Source: Paracyclopina nana (Eukaryota; Arthropoda; Copepoda; Cyclopoida; Cyclopettidae). Taken from it: a stretch of DNA of 64,000 nucleotides. The stretch is taken from positions 15,140,501-15,204,500 of the forward strand of contig JAGUCH010000002.1 of NCBI GenBank assembly GCA_019096065.1, in the 5' to 3' direction. Below are positions 52,973 to 64,000 of this stretch, one piece after another (positions within the stretch are counted from its first letter, which is position 1; every line of letters begins with the position of its first letter). The position numbers were made by a program, and so were the translations under genes. The notes below the pieces were generated by a model. That model saw only the letters and a program-made list of their open reading frames with translations, did no database searches and had not been told where the DNA came from.

Positions 52973-55959
52973 ATGGACGCCATAGCGAGGAATGCGAAGA
53001 GCGAATCGAAGCACTTTACAAGCTTGCAAATCTTCACCAGCCATGCTGAGCCTGCTTTGGACGAATTTCTGCCCAGAAAGGAGCAACAGGCCTTGGAGCA
53101 GAAGCAACGAGATGAGGAGGATAAATTATACAGGTGAATTAATTTCTATATTAATGATTCGTTCGGCATTGAGAACTGTAGCCTTGCTGAGGCAGCACTT
53201 TAATTCATTTAATTAATTATAAGCAGATTGGAATTCGTGAAATTGAATGTTTGGCGATTTACATGCGAAACGGGTCATTTTCACATTAGCTCCAATTTTC
53301 TTGACCCAGTTTAAATCATGATGCTTTATTGGCATTGCCATGCCTACAATATCGGCTGAATGCGAAAATCAGCATAAAATGTACGATAATATTTGCAGGA
53401 AATTCCTTGAAAGGCGTCGTGAGGAGGAAGACAATATCACCCAAATGGAGGAGGAAGAGAGGGAAGTTTACCTGAATCAACTCACAGCGGAGGAGAGGTC
53501 AAAAAACATCAAATTGACGGAGAAGCATAGCAGGCAAATGATGGACTTGATTTTCAAGAAGAAAATGGAGTACTTCAAATCCGGCGGGGACGACTGGAAA
53601 GAGGTGCTGGAGAGGTCCTACCCGCGGGATCCTCCCACTATTGAGCCTCCGCCGTACAACAAAGAAATGGTGTACGAAAACAACCACCACGTTTTCGAGG
53701 TCGTTGATGACGACGCCATGCGAGTGGCCGAAGACACGTACTTGTCATACACGAGCCTGGTCAGAGATCTGGTGGGCAAGTGCACGTCCGATATCGAGAA
53801 GGCGAGAGCCCTGTTCAGATATCTCACTGAAAAGCAGCTCAACCACCAATCTTGGTTTCTCTTCTACCCGGAGGAGGGCAATAAAAGGGGAGCTCCAACG
53901 CAATTGCTCCGAGGCGTGGAATTCGGCATTGAGACCAAGGCTCTTTTGTTCAAAAGACTCTGCTCGTATGCCGGCCTTCATTGCGAGGTCGTCAAGGGCT
54001 ACAGCAAATCCACTGAATATTTGCCAGGCGAAGAGTTTGTCGACACGCGATACCGAAACACGTGGAACGCCGTGTATGCCGCGGGTGGTTGGCGACTGGT
54101 CCAATGCAATTGGGCCATGTTGAATTTGCACAGGTTCGTATGAATTTCGCCTTTGAAGTGTGATGCATCGTCATTTTTGCAGCCGTTCCGAGAGGGAAAC
54201 GAGGAAGTTCTACCAAGACCACTACTTCTTGACTGATCCGGACAAGTTCATCTTTGAGTTTTTCCCCATCAACTCGGAGTGGCAACTTATGGAACGACCC
54301 ATCACCGTTCAAGAATTCGAGGACCTGCCCCTGCTGAGGTCGACGTTTTTCCACTTTGGCCTCGGCCTTGAAGGTAACAGCAACGCGGCCTCCATCATCG
54401 ATACGAACGAGGCTGGCGAGGTCAAAATCCTGCTCCTGAGTCCACCAGATATCGGCTTCCACTACGAGCTCTCCTTTTTCAAGTCGGGAAATACCACGGT
54501 GGACACCGACAATTTGGGCAAAGTTCCACTAGCCAGGTATACAGTCTGTCCCGTAGATTTCTATACACTTTGAAATCCAAAGTTTGTGTCAAAACTTCTG
54601 GAAATACTGGATACAATGGATACCATTGGAAAGCTTGAAACTTAAGTCATCTTTTTTAGTTTTGAGATTTCCAAAAAGTATTAATTCAAATTTTGATTAA
54701 GACCACAAAATTGATAGTTACTCTAAATTCACGCCTATTTTCACTGATTTTTTTGATGAAAAGCCACTTTCACAAAAAAATTATTTATTCAATTTCACAT
54801 AAAATTGGTTAAACATTTGATCTTGATAAACAAAAAATCCCAAAGATGTGATGTTTAAAACACCAATTTTGAAACTTTTTTAGTAAGCAGTGACCTTATT
54901 CTTTTTACTGAAAAATATCCTTTCCAATCAACCTCCATTCTGATGAGCCAGCACAGTGCTCCAAGATTTTTTTTCATGAAAAAATGTCAAAAAATAGCCA
55001 TGATTAGCTTAGCTGAAAATTTGGTCAATAATAGCCGGCATTTACTTTTTTGGGAGAAAAATTAAGGGGTACCTCAGGAAAATTGAGTTTTCTCATTTTT
55101 TTACTTTTAATTTCTTTTATCCATTGAAGCAAAAAAATATGGCAAAAGATTGAAGCTTTCCAATGATATCCATTGTGTCTAATATTTCCCAAATTTGTAA
55201 CACAAACTTTTGAATTCTAAGTGTGCAGAAATCTCCGGGACAGTCTGTATAAGTTAGACAGGCGCCTCCTAATATATAAAAGTGCAATAATTGCATCGAT
55301 TAAAATCCATTCAAGGTACCTGATGATGTCAACCGAAAATGACACCACCACCTTCCACATGTTGGCCCCGCAAAAAGGCACCTATTTGCTGGACATTTTT
55401 GCCGCAACATACCCCAACTACGAAATGTGCCAGAAGAAAGAGGCCACCAAGTACATCAACGTCTGCCGTTTCCGCATCAATTGCAGAGGTGTGGACAAGG
55501 TCAACGTGCCCCTGCCTGAGTGTGCACCAGGAGAATGGGGACCCACCAAGGCTGTCAAGTTGGTGGGCCTTTTGCCCACGAGCCACTTGTATCCGGTGAT
55601 CAATGCAGCCCCAGACGCCCATGTCAACCTGCAAGAGGACAAACCGCTCACGCTGAACATGGAATTCGAAATGACCAAGCCAATGCTTGATTTTCTCATA
55701 AGGCTGCACAAAAATGGTGACAATCCTTACGATGAGGTACGCGCTTCCACTTTAGTACAGCCCAACTTTTTTTTAGCGCGTCATTTTACAGCAAACGGGG
55801 AAAACGAGAGATGCAAGGTACCGAATTCGCGATAACTATTTGCTGGTGGACGTCAAAGTGCCCCAAGATGGCCAATATGGACTGGACATTTTTGCCAGAG
55901 AGAAATGGGACGACCAGATGGTGCATTGTTGTAAATACCTCATTAACTGTGATGTCTGA
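52973..55959 (+). CDS. hillarin / KY-type transglutaminase-like protein
   Basis: Cytoskeletal protein related to Drosophila hillarin and vertebrate kyphoscoliosis peptidase, associated with septins and the cortex. Exons 52973-53133, 53399-54133, 54183-54536, 55316-55736 and 55792-55959 give about 612 aa. It opens with a charged coiled coil (about residues 35-110), then a transglutaminase-like core with GVEFGIETKALLFKRLCSY, HCEVVKGYSKS, RYRNTWNAVYAAGGWRLVQC, then two beta-rich repeats, each with a FHYELSFFKSG or GTYLLDIFAAT-type motif. The core lacks a Cys in the usual nucleophile place, and the His and Asp positions read Thr and Gln (NTWNAV; LVQCNW), so catalysis is doubtful. Intron 3 is almost entirely a transposable element. 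Confidence 0.85.
54540..55249. mobile_element. TA-duplicating TIR element (Tc1/mariner-like MITE) at a splice donor
   Basis: The left end TACAGTCTGTCCCGTAGATT and the right end, read on the other strand (TACAGACTGTCCCGGAGATT), start inverted repeats of about 110 bases. They share TTTGTGT, AAATA, ACAATGGATA and CATTGGAAAGCTT in order. TA flanks both ends (54538-54539, 55250-55251). No coding capacity. The left boundary lies 3 bases after the exon end at 54536, so the element starts inside the 5' splice site. Confidence 0.85.
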
Positions 55960-57158
55960 TATTTAACACAATAATAAAGGCTCATCTTTCCGCGAAACCT
56001 GAAAAAGGTATTTTTCCCCACTAATATTGATCGAGATAAAAATATCGATTCAAGACGAGGTGACTACTCGCATTAATAAAGCATATCTTCGCAACCCCTA
56101 CAATACACCCTTCAATTCATATTCTGGCCTACATTGTAAGCATTGATTTTTTGAGAGGGTTGCTTTATATTATAGCAGAGAGCGCGAAACGCTCATATTT
56201 TTAAAAGCATCGACCTTGCTTCGCTAAGCATTAGCTGATTAAAAGGTTGAACATATGAATTTTCAGCTGGAAAAAAGGCCTATGATAATTAGCCGATTGT
56301 GCGCGGCGTAGAAAATTCAAATCAAAGGAAAGGAAACGATGCTGACTCGACACATTTTTCGAGCAAAATCCCTAATTAACCTAGATATGCGTCATTATCA
56401 AGGCAATCACGAGAATAATAGCATATAGTATGCTTAATAGGAGCGAAATTGAGAGAAGGGATTTCTTAGCTGTCATGAAAAGTGGCATGGTCGATAATAG
56501 CAGTCTTGACGGATTAATTTACATTAGATGATCGTCATTGATTATGAGGGGTCGGGGGAATGCAGGTACAAACCAAATAGACGTAAATAGCCATGCCACA
56601 CTCTTCAAACAGACGAGGGGATCGACGACAAAAACCAATGGCTTTCTAAAACAACCGAAGTATTTGTACCTACGTGTGCTGTCCACTTAGTCATAGATTA
56701 ACACCACGATATTGACCGGTCGGAAAGGGAAAAAAAACGCGTAATTTGATGCCACATCAGCTTTTTAATGCAAACTTTTCCCTCAGGTTTTGCAGTGTCT
56801 CGGGTGACCTGTTCCTCTTTTTTAAATGCCTTTTGTTGTACTTCCGCAGCATTTTCTACCTCTAGCATATATATTGCCCACCATGCTATATAGCAGTTTT
56901 ACATTCTGGCTGCATCGATTAAAGGTGGAGCTAGTAAATTATTCTGCCGGGCGGTCACCGCCATATTTTCGGTGGATATAAACGAAGTCGTCGTCGGCCT
57001 CCACACCGCGTGGTGTCCTCGGAGGCTTGCTAGTCTTGCACGCGGTTTGACAACGAGCCACACAGTATATAGAGGACGCCAATCACGACACCGAGTTTCA
57101 CTGTTGATTCGCCTTTGAGACTAGCAACAACTTTTTACACACAACTCGGTAGTACAAA
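55960..57158. other. intergenic region with downstream core promoter
   Basis: 1.2 kb between hillarin and the PAN-kelch gene, same strand. No gene or repeat recognised except the core promoter of the next gene at 57066-57103. Confidence 0.55.
57066..57103 (+). promoter_or_regulatory. TATA-Inr core promoter of the PAN-kelch gene
   Basis: TATATA at 57066-57071 is followed at the textbook distance by an arthropod initiator-like TTTCACTG, with A at 57100 about 30 bases downstream. The ATG follows at 57159, giving a 5' leader of about 59 bases. Confidence 0.65.
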
Positions 57159-59888
57159 ATGCTGACAATAGCCACCGTACTGGTGTTGTCTTCATCCCTC
57201 GCCCATGGGCTTCCGATGATGAGGACAGCACCCATGGAGTGTCCTTTGGAAGACGGCAATTTGCTCGATGTCGTCCTCTTTGCAAAAAGTGACAAAGAGT
57301 GCCGCCAATACTGCCAAGACAACGAAAAATGCATCTTCTACCACTTCTACGAGGGAGCAGGCAACGACAGGGCTCTGGATGCGGAAAAGGTGGAAAACCA
57401 ACCAGCTCAATGTTTTCTGTACGACATGTGTAACAGAGAAGTTCTACCAGCCACAGACGATTGCCCATTAACCAAGTAAGTGCACTATTATTCAATGAAG
57501 AGCATTCCTACTTTATGCAATGTATTGCTATAATGGCATGTCTGGCTGGCTAAAATGGTACTTTATTGCAATGAAGGAGGCCTACACTATTGCACATTGG
57601 CAATTTTTCAGTCACGAAAGCTCTGAACATGGCGTCGCGCCACACAGATTAGCTCCTTTTTTAATTGGATAAAAAAGGCATTCATGTACAGAATTTGCTG
57701 CGAAAAAATATGAGGTGCCATAAGGTTGGTTTTCCGTCAAATGGCCATATTTGCTATGTAACACTGTCATTTCGCGGAATTAGCGACGCGTCCGTAAATT
57801 CTCGCCAAATAACTGAGCGCCCATGGGAATTTCTTTCGAGTTGCATGCTAATTTAGGTCGTTGCACTTCTTTGATGACGAATTCGGCTGTGAAATCGATA
57901 GCATGTTAGACATGCATTGTCAAGGCAATTATGGTTACGTTGTCTCCCGCCTGAAAACCATTACGTTCGGGAGAAAGGCGCGCGCCATACTTTAGCCTTT
58001 TCAATCAGAAATGGAGGCCATCGAGCATAATTAAGGCCCGCACTACTGCATTATTTGTAAGGAGACCGGGACCGATCTGGTTTGGAATCTAAGATTAATC
58101 GCCTGATTTTGTTGCAGGGAAAACACTGTCAACGTGGAGCCTTTCGTGCGGAACGCCGACGAGTGCAAAAAGTCCTGCTCAGACAATGCCGACTGCGGCT
58201 ACTTCAAGTATTTCCCGTTCAATAACGAGAAGCAGCCTCTGTTCTGCTATCACTTGAAGAAGTGCGCGCCGCGTGTGATCCGGAGGTCGGAATGTCCTCT
58301 GGAGCGCAACAACTACATCGACCACTTCCTCTTTGTTGGCACTCAAACGGACTGTCGCCAAAAGTGCCAGGATCACACCGAGTGCCGATTCTGGTACTGG
58401 TATCCCATAGACTACAGCCCCGCCCCGTTGTACTGCTACCTGTACAGAAGCTGCGAAGGAGGAGCTGACGAACAGGTTAATTTCCTCAGTAGTCGGTCGT
58501 TTTTCTATTCAGCCTACAACGTAGATGTCGTTTTTCAGACGGTGGGATTTGTCATTGGAGGCAGACATCCCGGATTCTACTTTTTGGAGCAAGACGAGAC
58601 TCTGGACGTGGTAAGAGTCAAAATCACTCAGCCTTTGTTGATATGCTATGCAATAATATAATACGCACAATAGGTGAAGGGTGGCTCGGTGTGCCCCAAA
58701 TCCGTGACAGACAATACAACCTCCATTGCCAGAGGAGCGGCTGTTGCCGAATTTGTGGGAGACGAAATCCTGCTGTGTGGAGGTCGTGACAAGAATAATT
58801 TTGTGTCCAAGTCTTGCCTAGGTTACCATATCATGAAAAACGAGTGGGACGAGCATAGCGAATTGATTGACTTGAGAGAGGAGGCAGCCAGCGTCGTCTT
58901 GTCGGGACAGGTGCATAAAAAAGGCCAATTTATGTGGCATATTGCTATTGCATTTTACATAAATAATTGTCGCAGATGTTCATCATGGGAGGATTGGTGA
59001 ATGGCGAGCATGCGAGGAGCTCCGAAAAGTTGAGTGGCACCAATTGGACCGAGGGGCCCAATTTGCCCGAAGGAAGAGCCAGGTAAGGACTTTCTTGTGG
59101 CATGCTTCTACTCACGCTAAAGCAATCACACTCTTCAGGTTTTGTGCTGTGGCTTTGGATGATAGCTCAATTGCAGTATTGGGTGGCGAAGTGCCTGGCA
59201 CTGAGGGCATTCTCATTTCAGGCGAAATGAAAACGTACAACATTGACAATGATGAGTGGACAACGCAGCCAGGTAACGGTTCTAACACGGCTGCAACAAC
59301 TCACTTTAGCCTCAATCGTATTATTTAGATATGCTTGTCAAGAGGAAAGATCATGCTTGCTCATTGGTGAAAATTGACGATGAAAGAGGTGTACTTGTCA
59401 GCGGAGGCGTGGATGCTGATGACAACCTCTTGGACTCTGTCGAGTTCTTCAACCTAAAAAAGCAAGAGTGGGAGGAATTGAGTCCGTTGAAACGAGCCAG
59501 GACAGAACATGGTAATCACTAAGCATATAGGTGTGCAAAGCGGAGAGCAGTGCATACCTGTCTCAGATAATTTGAGCACTAGCTAAACAGGATATTTTTA
59601 CCCATAAACTTAATAATTAAGCCTCTGATTTATCAAGGTATGGCAATGATTGGTGGACTTGTCACTGTGGTGGGTGGAGTGTCAAAGACCGAGTTTTTGT
59701 CATCCATTGAAGTGCTTGACAATTCGCCAGACTCTGATGCTCCCATGGGCTTCGACTGGAGAGTTGCAGCACATGCTTTGAGCCAACCTCGTTATGATTT
59801 CGCACTGACAGTGGCACCAGTGAGCACGCTCAAAGTGGAGGAGAGACATATGGATCAATGCACCATCAAAGATGTCATTCACAGCTAG
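57159..59888 (+). CDS. secreted PAN/apple plus kelch-repeat protein
   Basis: Eight exons, 57159-57475, 58118-58475, 58539-58610, 58674-58910, 58976-59082, 59139-59272, 59329-59511 and 59638-59888, give about 552 aa with every phase closing. MLTIATVLVLSSSLAHG is a signal peptide. Three PAN-like modules follow (CRQYCQDNEKCIFYHF; CKKSCSDNADCGYFKYF; CRQKCQDHTECRFWYWY), each with a later C-F/Y-x-Y/H-L-x-x-C pair. The C-terminal half is kelch-like: ILLCGGRDK, MFIMGGLVNG, IAVLGGEVPG, GVLVSGGVDA, VTVVGGVSKT as beta-strand GG motifs with W at intervals, forming one beta-propeller. Extracellular kelch proteins with PAN domains are uncommon. Likely a matrix or glycan-binding protein; the partner is unknown. 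Confidence 0.8.
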
Positions 59889-60184
59889 CTATTTCAGCAG
59901 TAGAGTCCTTAAGAAGAGTATGTCTGGTTCCTATGCTAGTATACTACTAAGTACTAAAAATCTCCAAGGTGTACAGCAGCAATAACTCAAAAAACATACC
60001 ACAATTCAATTTTCACCTAGAAAACTGGTGCAAACATATACTTTCCCTGTTAAACTATGCTTTTCTCCATGAAATACAAGTAAATTATGAAACGGTCATT
60101 CACTTTCAACTTAAAAAGCACAAACAAGGGAGCAATTTTCAATGCCGACCAATGATAGATCACATTGGCTAATAAAAGGGGATC

Positions 60185-61905
60185 AACTAAAATATGCGAC
60201 AGTTGCGATGCACGCGACAACTCATGAACGCGACAAATTAAATCAACTTATTTTCTTAAAAATGCGCGACACGCTTGGCTAAAATAGATAATGCACGAAA
60301 TAGCCGACTACTTTATGATGCGAATATGGATGCCTATACCAGGAACTACAAACAAAACGCACGCAAAACTACAAATAACGGACGCGCACATGGGAATGTA
60401 CTACCTAACCGCAAATCCACCTAAACGCAATCCACTTTTACGCAAATCTGCTTTTACGCAGTCCACCTAAAAGCAGTCCACTTAAACGCAGTCAACGCAT
60501 AGTTATTAAACATTCCAAGCTTTTTAATATGAGTACAGAGTATGAGTATGCAGAAAAATCTTTAATTACTCAAACTTAGATACTTGTACTGAGTAGGTAG
60601 AAAACATAGCAGGCTTTTTCAGATGAGCTCATATTTGGTTAGTTATAACCAATTGAAAGAGTTTGTTGCCTAAAAACTAATCTGCAAGACTCTCAAATGC
60701 TCAGAACCAGAAATATTCAAGCTCAAACTCTATTTGACTGAGCAATAAACTTACTCAAAGAAACCAATTTCTTATGAAGTCAATTAACTTTGATAGCTGA
60801 ATTTTATTAATTTTAATGATTTTAATTCATATCACTAATTTGTTTTGTTCACAAATATTGTGAAATAATTATGTCTGTGTATTGCTGTTGACTGCGTTTA
60901 GGTGGACTGCGTTTAGATGGACTGCGTTTAGGTGGACTGCGAATAGGTGGACTGCGTTTAGGTGGATTTGCGGTATGGCAGATATACCGCACATGGATCT
61001 ACAAAACTTTTTTTTATAAAACCAACCGCACCCAAGCTACATTTAGCAGATACGCACTTGAGCCTACATAAAAAGCTGTTAGCACAATGAACACAGATGA
61101 TTCGCACATGAAACTACATTTGACTAAACGCACGGACTATTTGGACTTTTTTGACTAATTGGAATTTTTGGTCAACTGGCTTTTCTGCCTTCTCTGACTT
61201 GGGACCATATAAAATGCCAAAATGGCCCAATATGGCCCAAATAGCCCAAAATTGGCTAATTAAGCTTTTTGGTCTATTGACTTTTCTACCTTTTCATACC
61301 AGTAAGACTTTTTGGACTTTTCGGACTATTTTCACTTTTCTGCTGCCAGCTATGGAATCTAGAGACTCAGCAGAACAACTTTTCACTTCAATTTTTCAAT
61401 TTTTAGCTAAAAATAGTCAAAAGTTCTTTGACTTGAATTAGATAACCATCTTTAAAAAGTTTTATAAACTATTTAAGGATAGTCTTACTCTTACTCTTGT
61501 TGATTCTTGTGTGCTTGGTTCATTGTATATTGGTGTGCGTTCATTCTGTTGCCCAAGTACTCTTTGATTTGCTTGTAGTTTAGTGTGCGTTTCCGTCATT
61601 TGTAGTTCATGTGCGATTAGTTGTATGTAGATTCATGTGCGATTGGGGTTGTTTACATTCTGGGCCAAAAATCTTTGTTGTCTGACGTGCGCACTGTTTT
61701 GTAGGTTTATGTGCGATCGGTTGACTGTAGGACAAAGTACGCGCCCCCGCGAATATTACCAAATTAGTCTAAAGCACATTTCTATGCTACAAACTACTCC
61801 GTGTATTTCTCCTGCCTTTGTGCTCGTTACAGGATTCAGTCTGGTCGTTTAGTAGATTTGTCGCACATGCCGCGTAATTGAGCATATTGTCGCGTAGACG
61901 CCCGT
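60185..61905. mobile_element. large inverted-repeat region, probable non-autonomous DNA transposon
   Basis: The left part carries ATGCGACAG, ACGCGACAACTCATG and ACGCGACAAATT; the right end at 61850-61905, read on the other strand, carries ACGCGACAATATG and GTGCGACAAATC. Inside, CGCACATGAAACTACATTTG on the left matches CATTTGTAGTTCATGTGCG near 61600 on the other strand. No transposase and no clear target duplication. The boundaries are approximate. Confidence 0.55.
60408..60974. mobile_element. fold-back-like element with inverted arrays of a 15-bp unit
   Basis: The ends are ACCGCAAATCCACCTAAACG and its complement (GGTGGATTTGCGGT at the right). The right arm holds five tandem copies of GGACTGCGTTTAGGT with few changes (60890-60964). 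The left arm holds about five more degenerate copies on the other strand (60415-60500). About 390 bases of AT-rich DNA lie between. A possible TA duplication flanks it with a one-base irregularity on the left. Confidence 0.75.
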
Positions 61906-62526
61906 TTTTTTCCTTAAAAATGGCGACAGAAAAAATAAAGCTTACCTCACAGCCTTTTTCTCTATGTCCGCTAAGGGCTTTAATATCCACGGCCACGGGT
62001 GAAATTTCACTTCCTTTCTTAGCTGAATCTGAATATTTCCAGTTTGAGCTTGAATTTCAATGAAAGTTATTTGATCGTTATTTTTTTTTCTCGCTCAAGA
62101 CACAAATGTGGCTTTTTTGAATAGTAAAAGGTGGATTTGAGTCTTGGCGTAGAAAGTCTTCGAATCCGGCATCAAATGTAAACAAAAATAGTTAAAATAC
62201 TGAAGGAGCAAGAACTAATCGGAAAGTGGTGTGAAATCTTCAAATGCGATCAAACGAAGATAGCGTACAAATGGAGCAAAGAGGTAAGAAGTTCCTTTTG
62301 ATTTGCGTTTATTTTCAAACAGTTCCATGTGTTGCTACAATAATCCAGCCTCAATTTTGGCAGTCGTAGTCCAAAAATGCCCACACATTTCTGTTTCTTT
62401 GCTCTTTCTCGATGTCTATTTTAAAAAGGTTTATTAGTTATTATTTGAGGCACTTTTGCAAAAAATGGAAGAAAAGAATTCTTAATTTGAGATCATCACA
62501 GCTCTTCTTCAGTGTTTTCAGTGTGT

Positions 62527-64000
62527 TTAAATGAACCACTCTTTCTTTTTCTCCACTTGATGGCCTGTTCTTCCCTGGAGGACCGCAGTGTCTGCGTCAA
62601 ATGCGTCATGGGCGCCCTCATCTTCCCTGGTGAGGTATTCACCCTTGTGCCTGTTCATGAACTTGCCAATGAGAACAGCCATGATGACCATAGCAACAAA
62701 GAGGAATGCCAGCACTGCTCCTAAAATGGCAGAGTTGGTGGTCTGGTACAAATGCTCAATTTTCTCTTCATCCACATCTGGCGGCCTTCTGGTTTCCTCT
62801 TCTTCTGGTGGCAAGGTGACAGGCTCAATGCCGCAAAAGTCCTCAGTAATTGTCTCAGGAATGGCCTGCAATTGATACCAACATTTTACTGCATCCCTTT
62901 TTAGAACTAGGTTAGGTGTCCGAGGCGGACTCGGATAATTCGAGTGGAGCACTGAGCTTCATTGGAACGAACATAAAAATAAGGGTTTTTTTTGCGCAAT
63001 TTGCCAAAAATTAGCCAAGATGAGAGTGGCCACCTTTTTTGAGAATCCAAAAGTAGATTTGACTATATCGCTTCGCTCGGCTACTAAGCCTAGCTCACTT
63101 TCTAATTAAGTATTATGGCTTACCTGAATGTTGGAAAGAGGGTCTTCTTGGAAGAGCAATTTCAGTGGGATGATCTCGTCGAATTCCACTCTGGAGATGC
63201 AGCCAACGAAGCCTTCTCTCATGGTCTCATTCCTACCTATGTACAAGTAGTTGATGTTGTTGAACTGTGCATCTGCAGAGGACTTGAGAGACTCGGAAAA
63301 GTCAAACACGACTGGCTCATAGTTGTCAATTTTCATCATCAGTTTTCGCCCCTGCTCAAACCTCTCGATGCGCACATCATGGAACTGGCCAGTCAGGAAG
63401 TTCTGATCAGTGAAGACCATTTCTTGCCGCTCGAAGCCAAAGTCAAAGACCAGCCTCAGATGGCCAGAGTTGGAGACCATCAAGGTCAAGAACTCCTTGG
63501 ACACGTCTGAGTAGGCTCCCAGGAGGAAACCACGTGGATCTGTCGTGGTGAAGCCCACGTGGATCTTCTCTGCAATGGTGGACTTGTAGTTGCCCTTGAA
63601 GTCATACTTGATCATGTAGTTGGTCCTCATGTTGACACCGATCTCGTCAGCGCAAATGGGCCCCTTGAAGGGTGTCCATCTGCAGTCGCATTCAAAGTGG
63701 TCGTAGCCTTCTTTGCACACGCCTCCATTCATGCAAGGGCTGGACGAGCACTTGCCAGTGCAGCCAACACCGACGCCGTAAAGGCCCCAAGGATACTTGG
63801 TGGCTTCACCAACAAGATCGACATTCACGCCGTTGAGCATAAGGGCTCTCATGCAGCCCACGAAGCCATCGCTGAAATCTCGAGTGGCTCCGATGAAAAG
63901 TCCGGAATCGAGCAGCATCGGTCTGACAGGTCCTCGAGGCTCCTTGACTTGGCCTTTACGAGCACCATCGACAACTATCATGGCCTCTTGGCGGTTCTTC
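62527..64000 (-). CDS. Nrx-IV: neurexin IV (Caspr-like), 3' end, truncated by window
   Basis: Septate-junction adhesion receptor. Two terminal exons are visible, 63124-64000 (open to the window edge) and 62527-62865. They encode the end of a laminin-G domain (GLFIGATRDFSDGFVGCMRA), an EGF module (CSSSPCMNGGVCKEGYDHFE), a last laminin-G domain (YLYIGRNETMREGFVGCIS), the transmembrane helix ILGAVLAFLFVAMVIMAVLI, and a short tail. The tail has the band-4.1/Coracle-binding motif HKGEYLTREDEGAHDAFDAD and a C-terminal PDZ ligand EWFI. All are signatures of arthropod Nrx-IV. The 5' part lies beyond position 64000. The intron carries a copy of the repeat at 7.1 kb. Confidence 0.93.
62911..62940 (+). 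repeat. dispersed repeat, copy B (Nrx-IV intron)
   Basis: GTTAGGTGTCCGAGGCGG directly followed by ACTCGGATAATT. Same two blocks as at 7085-7131 (opposite strand), with the 18-base spacer absent. Confidence 0.6.

Larger units (their letters stand above)
59889..62526. other. gene-free region rich in inverted repeats
   Basis: 2.6 kb without a supported coding frame. Most of it (about 60180-61910) consists of repeated motifs in opposite orientations, with an inner fold-back element at 60408-60974. After about 61910 the sequence is AT-rich with no feature recognised up to the end of neurexin IV. Confidence 0.65.

Noticed and set aside
61151-61441. Open frame MTNWNFWSTGFSAF and neighbours as a transposase remnant
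   Set aside because: No DDE or zinc-finger motif; the sequence is low-complexity repeat DNA (TTTTTGGACTTTT-type).
59889-62526. CRISPR array suggested by the short repeats at 60.4 and 60.9 kb
   Set aside because: Units are directly abutting 15-mers without spacers, in inverted arrays within a eukaryotic genome; a fold-back transposon explains them.

Overview
This is eukaryotic nuclear DNA from an arthropod, most likely a crustacean or another non-insect pancrustacean with a fairly compact genome. The evidence is a Rebers-Riddiford cuticle protein, an arthropod-type chemosensory (OS-D) protein, neurexin IV, hillarin, canonical GT-AG introns that are often only 50-60 bp, and closely packed genes on both strands. 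All exon models were built by hand from splice sites and reading-frame phase. Unless stated otherwise each model closes in frame, and protein lengths are computed from the model.

Layout. 0-6 kb: cuticle protein (-), a secreted PAN-like protein (+), a xylose-isomerase-like TIM-barrel protein (+) whose coding end overlaps a small secreted protein (-), and a roughly 10-TM membrane protein (-). 7.6-13.5 kb: a centrosomin/CDK5RAP2-type coiled-coil gene (+) with several apparent frame problems. 15.7-18.6 kb: a one-repeat phospholipase B1 (+). 18.7-32 kb: a pannexin/LRRC8-like channel protein (-), then the complete ATM checkpoint kinase (-, six exons, about 2970 aa), head to head with RCE1 (+). 33.4-38.3 kb: a cluster of secreted, low-complexity proteins on the minus strand. 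39.4-40.5 kb: a chemosensory protein with a long acidic/proline-rich extension. 40.5-45.1 kb: ACTR5/Arp5 of the INO80 complex and a pyruvate dehydrogenase E3-binding protein (PDHX-like), both (-). 45.8-46.3 kb: COX17 and CHCHD7/COX23 on the same strand with 3 bp between them, so almost certainly one dicistronic mRNA. 46.5-56 kb: an acidic unknown protein (-), DCAF7 (+), a secreted three-repeat protein (-) and hillarin (+). 57.2-59.9 kb: a secreted PAN-plus-kelch protein (+). 62.5-64 kb: the 3' end of neurexin IV (-), running off the window.

Mobile DNA is all non-autonomous. I found two TIR elements with 8-9 bp target duplications (one hAT-like), a TA-duplicating element inserted exactly in the 5' splice site of a hillarin intron, a fold-back-like element built from inverted arrays of a 15-bp unit, and a tRNA-derived repeat. 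No transposase gene, CRISPR array, rRNA gene or intact tRNA gene was found.

Functionally this is an ordinary mix of housekeeping genes (DNA damage response, chromatin remodelling, mitochondrial copper/CX9C assembly, pyruvate dehydrogenase, prenyl-protein processing, centrosome) and extracellular or cuticular arthropod genes. The main points for a second look are the COX17-CHCHD7 dicistron, the three-lipoyl PDHX-like protein without its catalytic histidine, the transposon at a splice donor, the repeated frame breaks in the centrosomin gene, and several uncharacterised secreted or membrane architectures.
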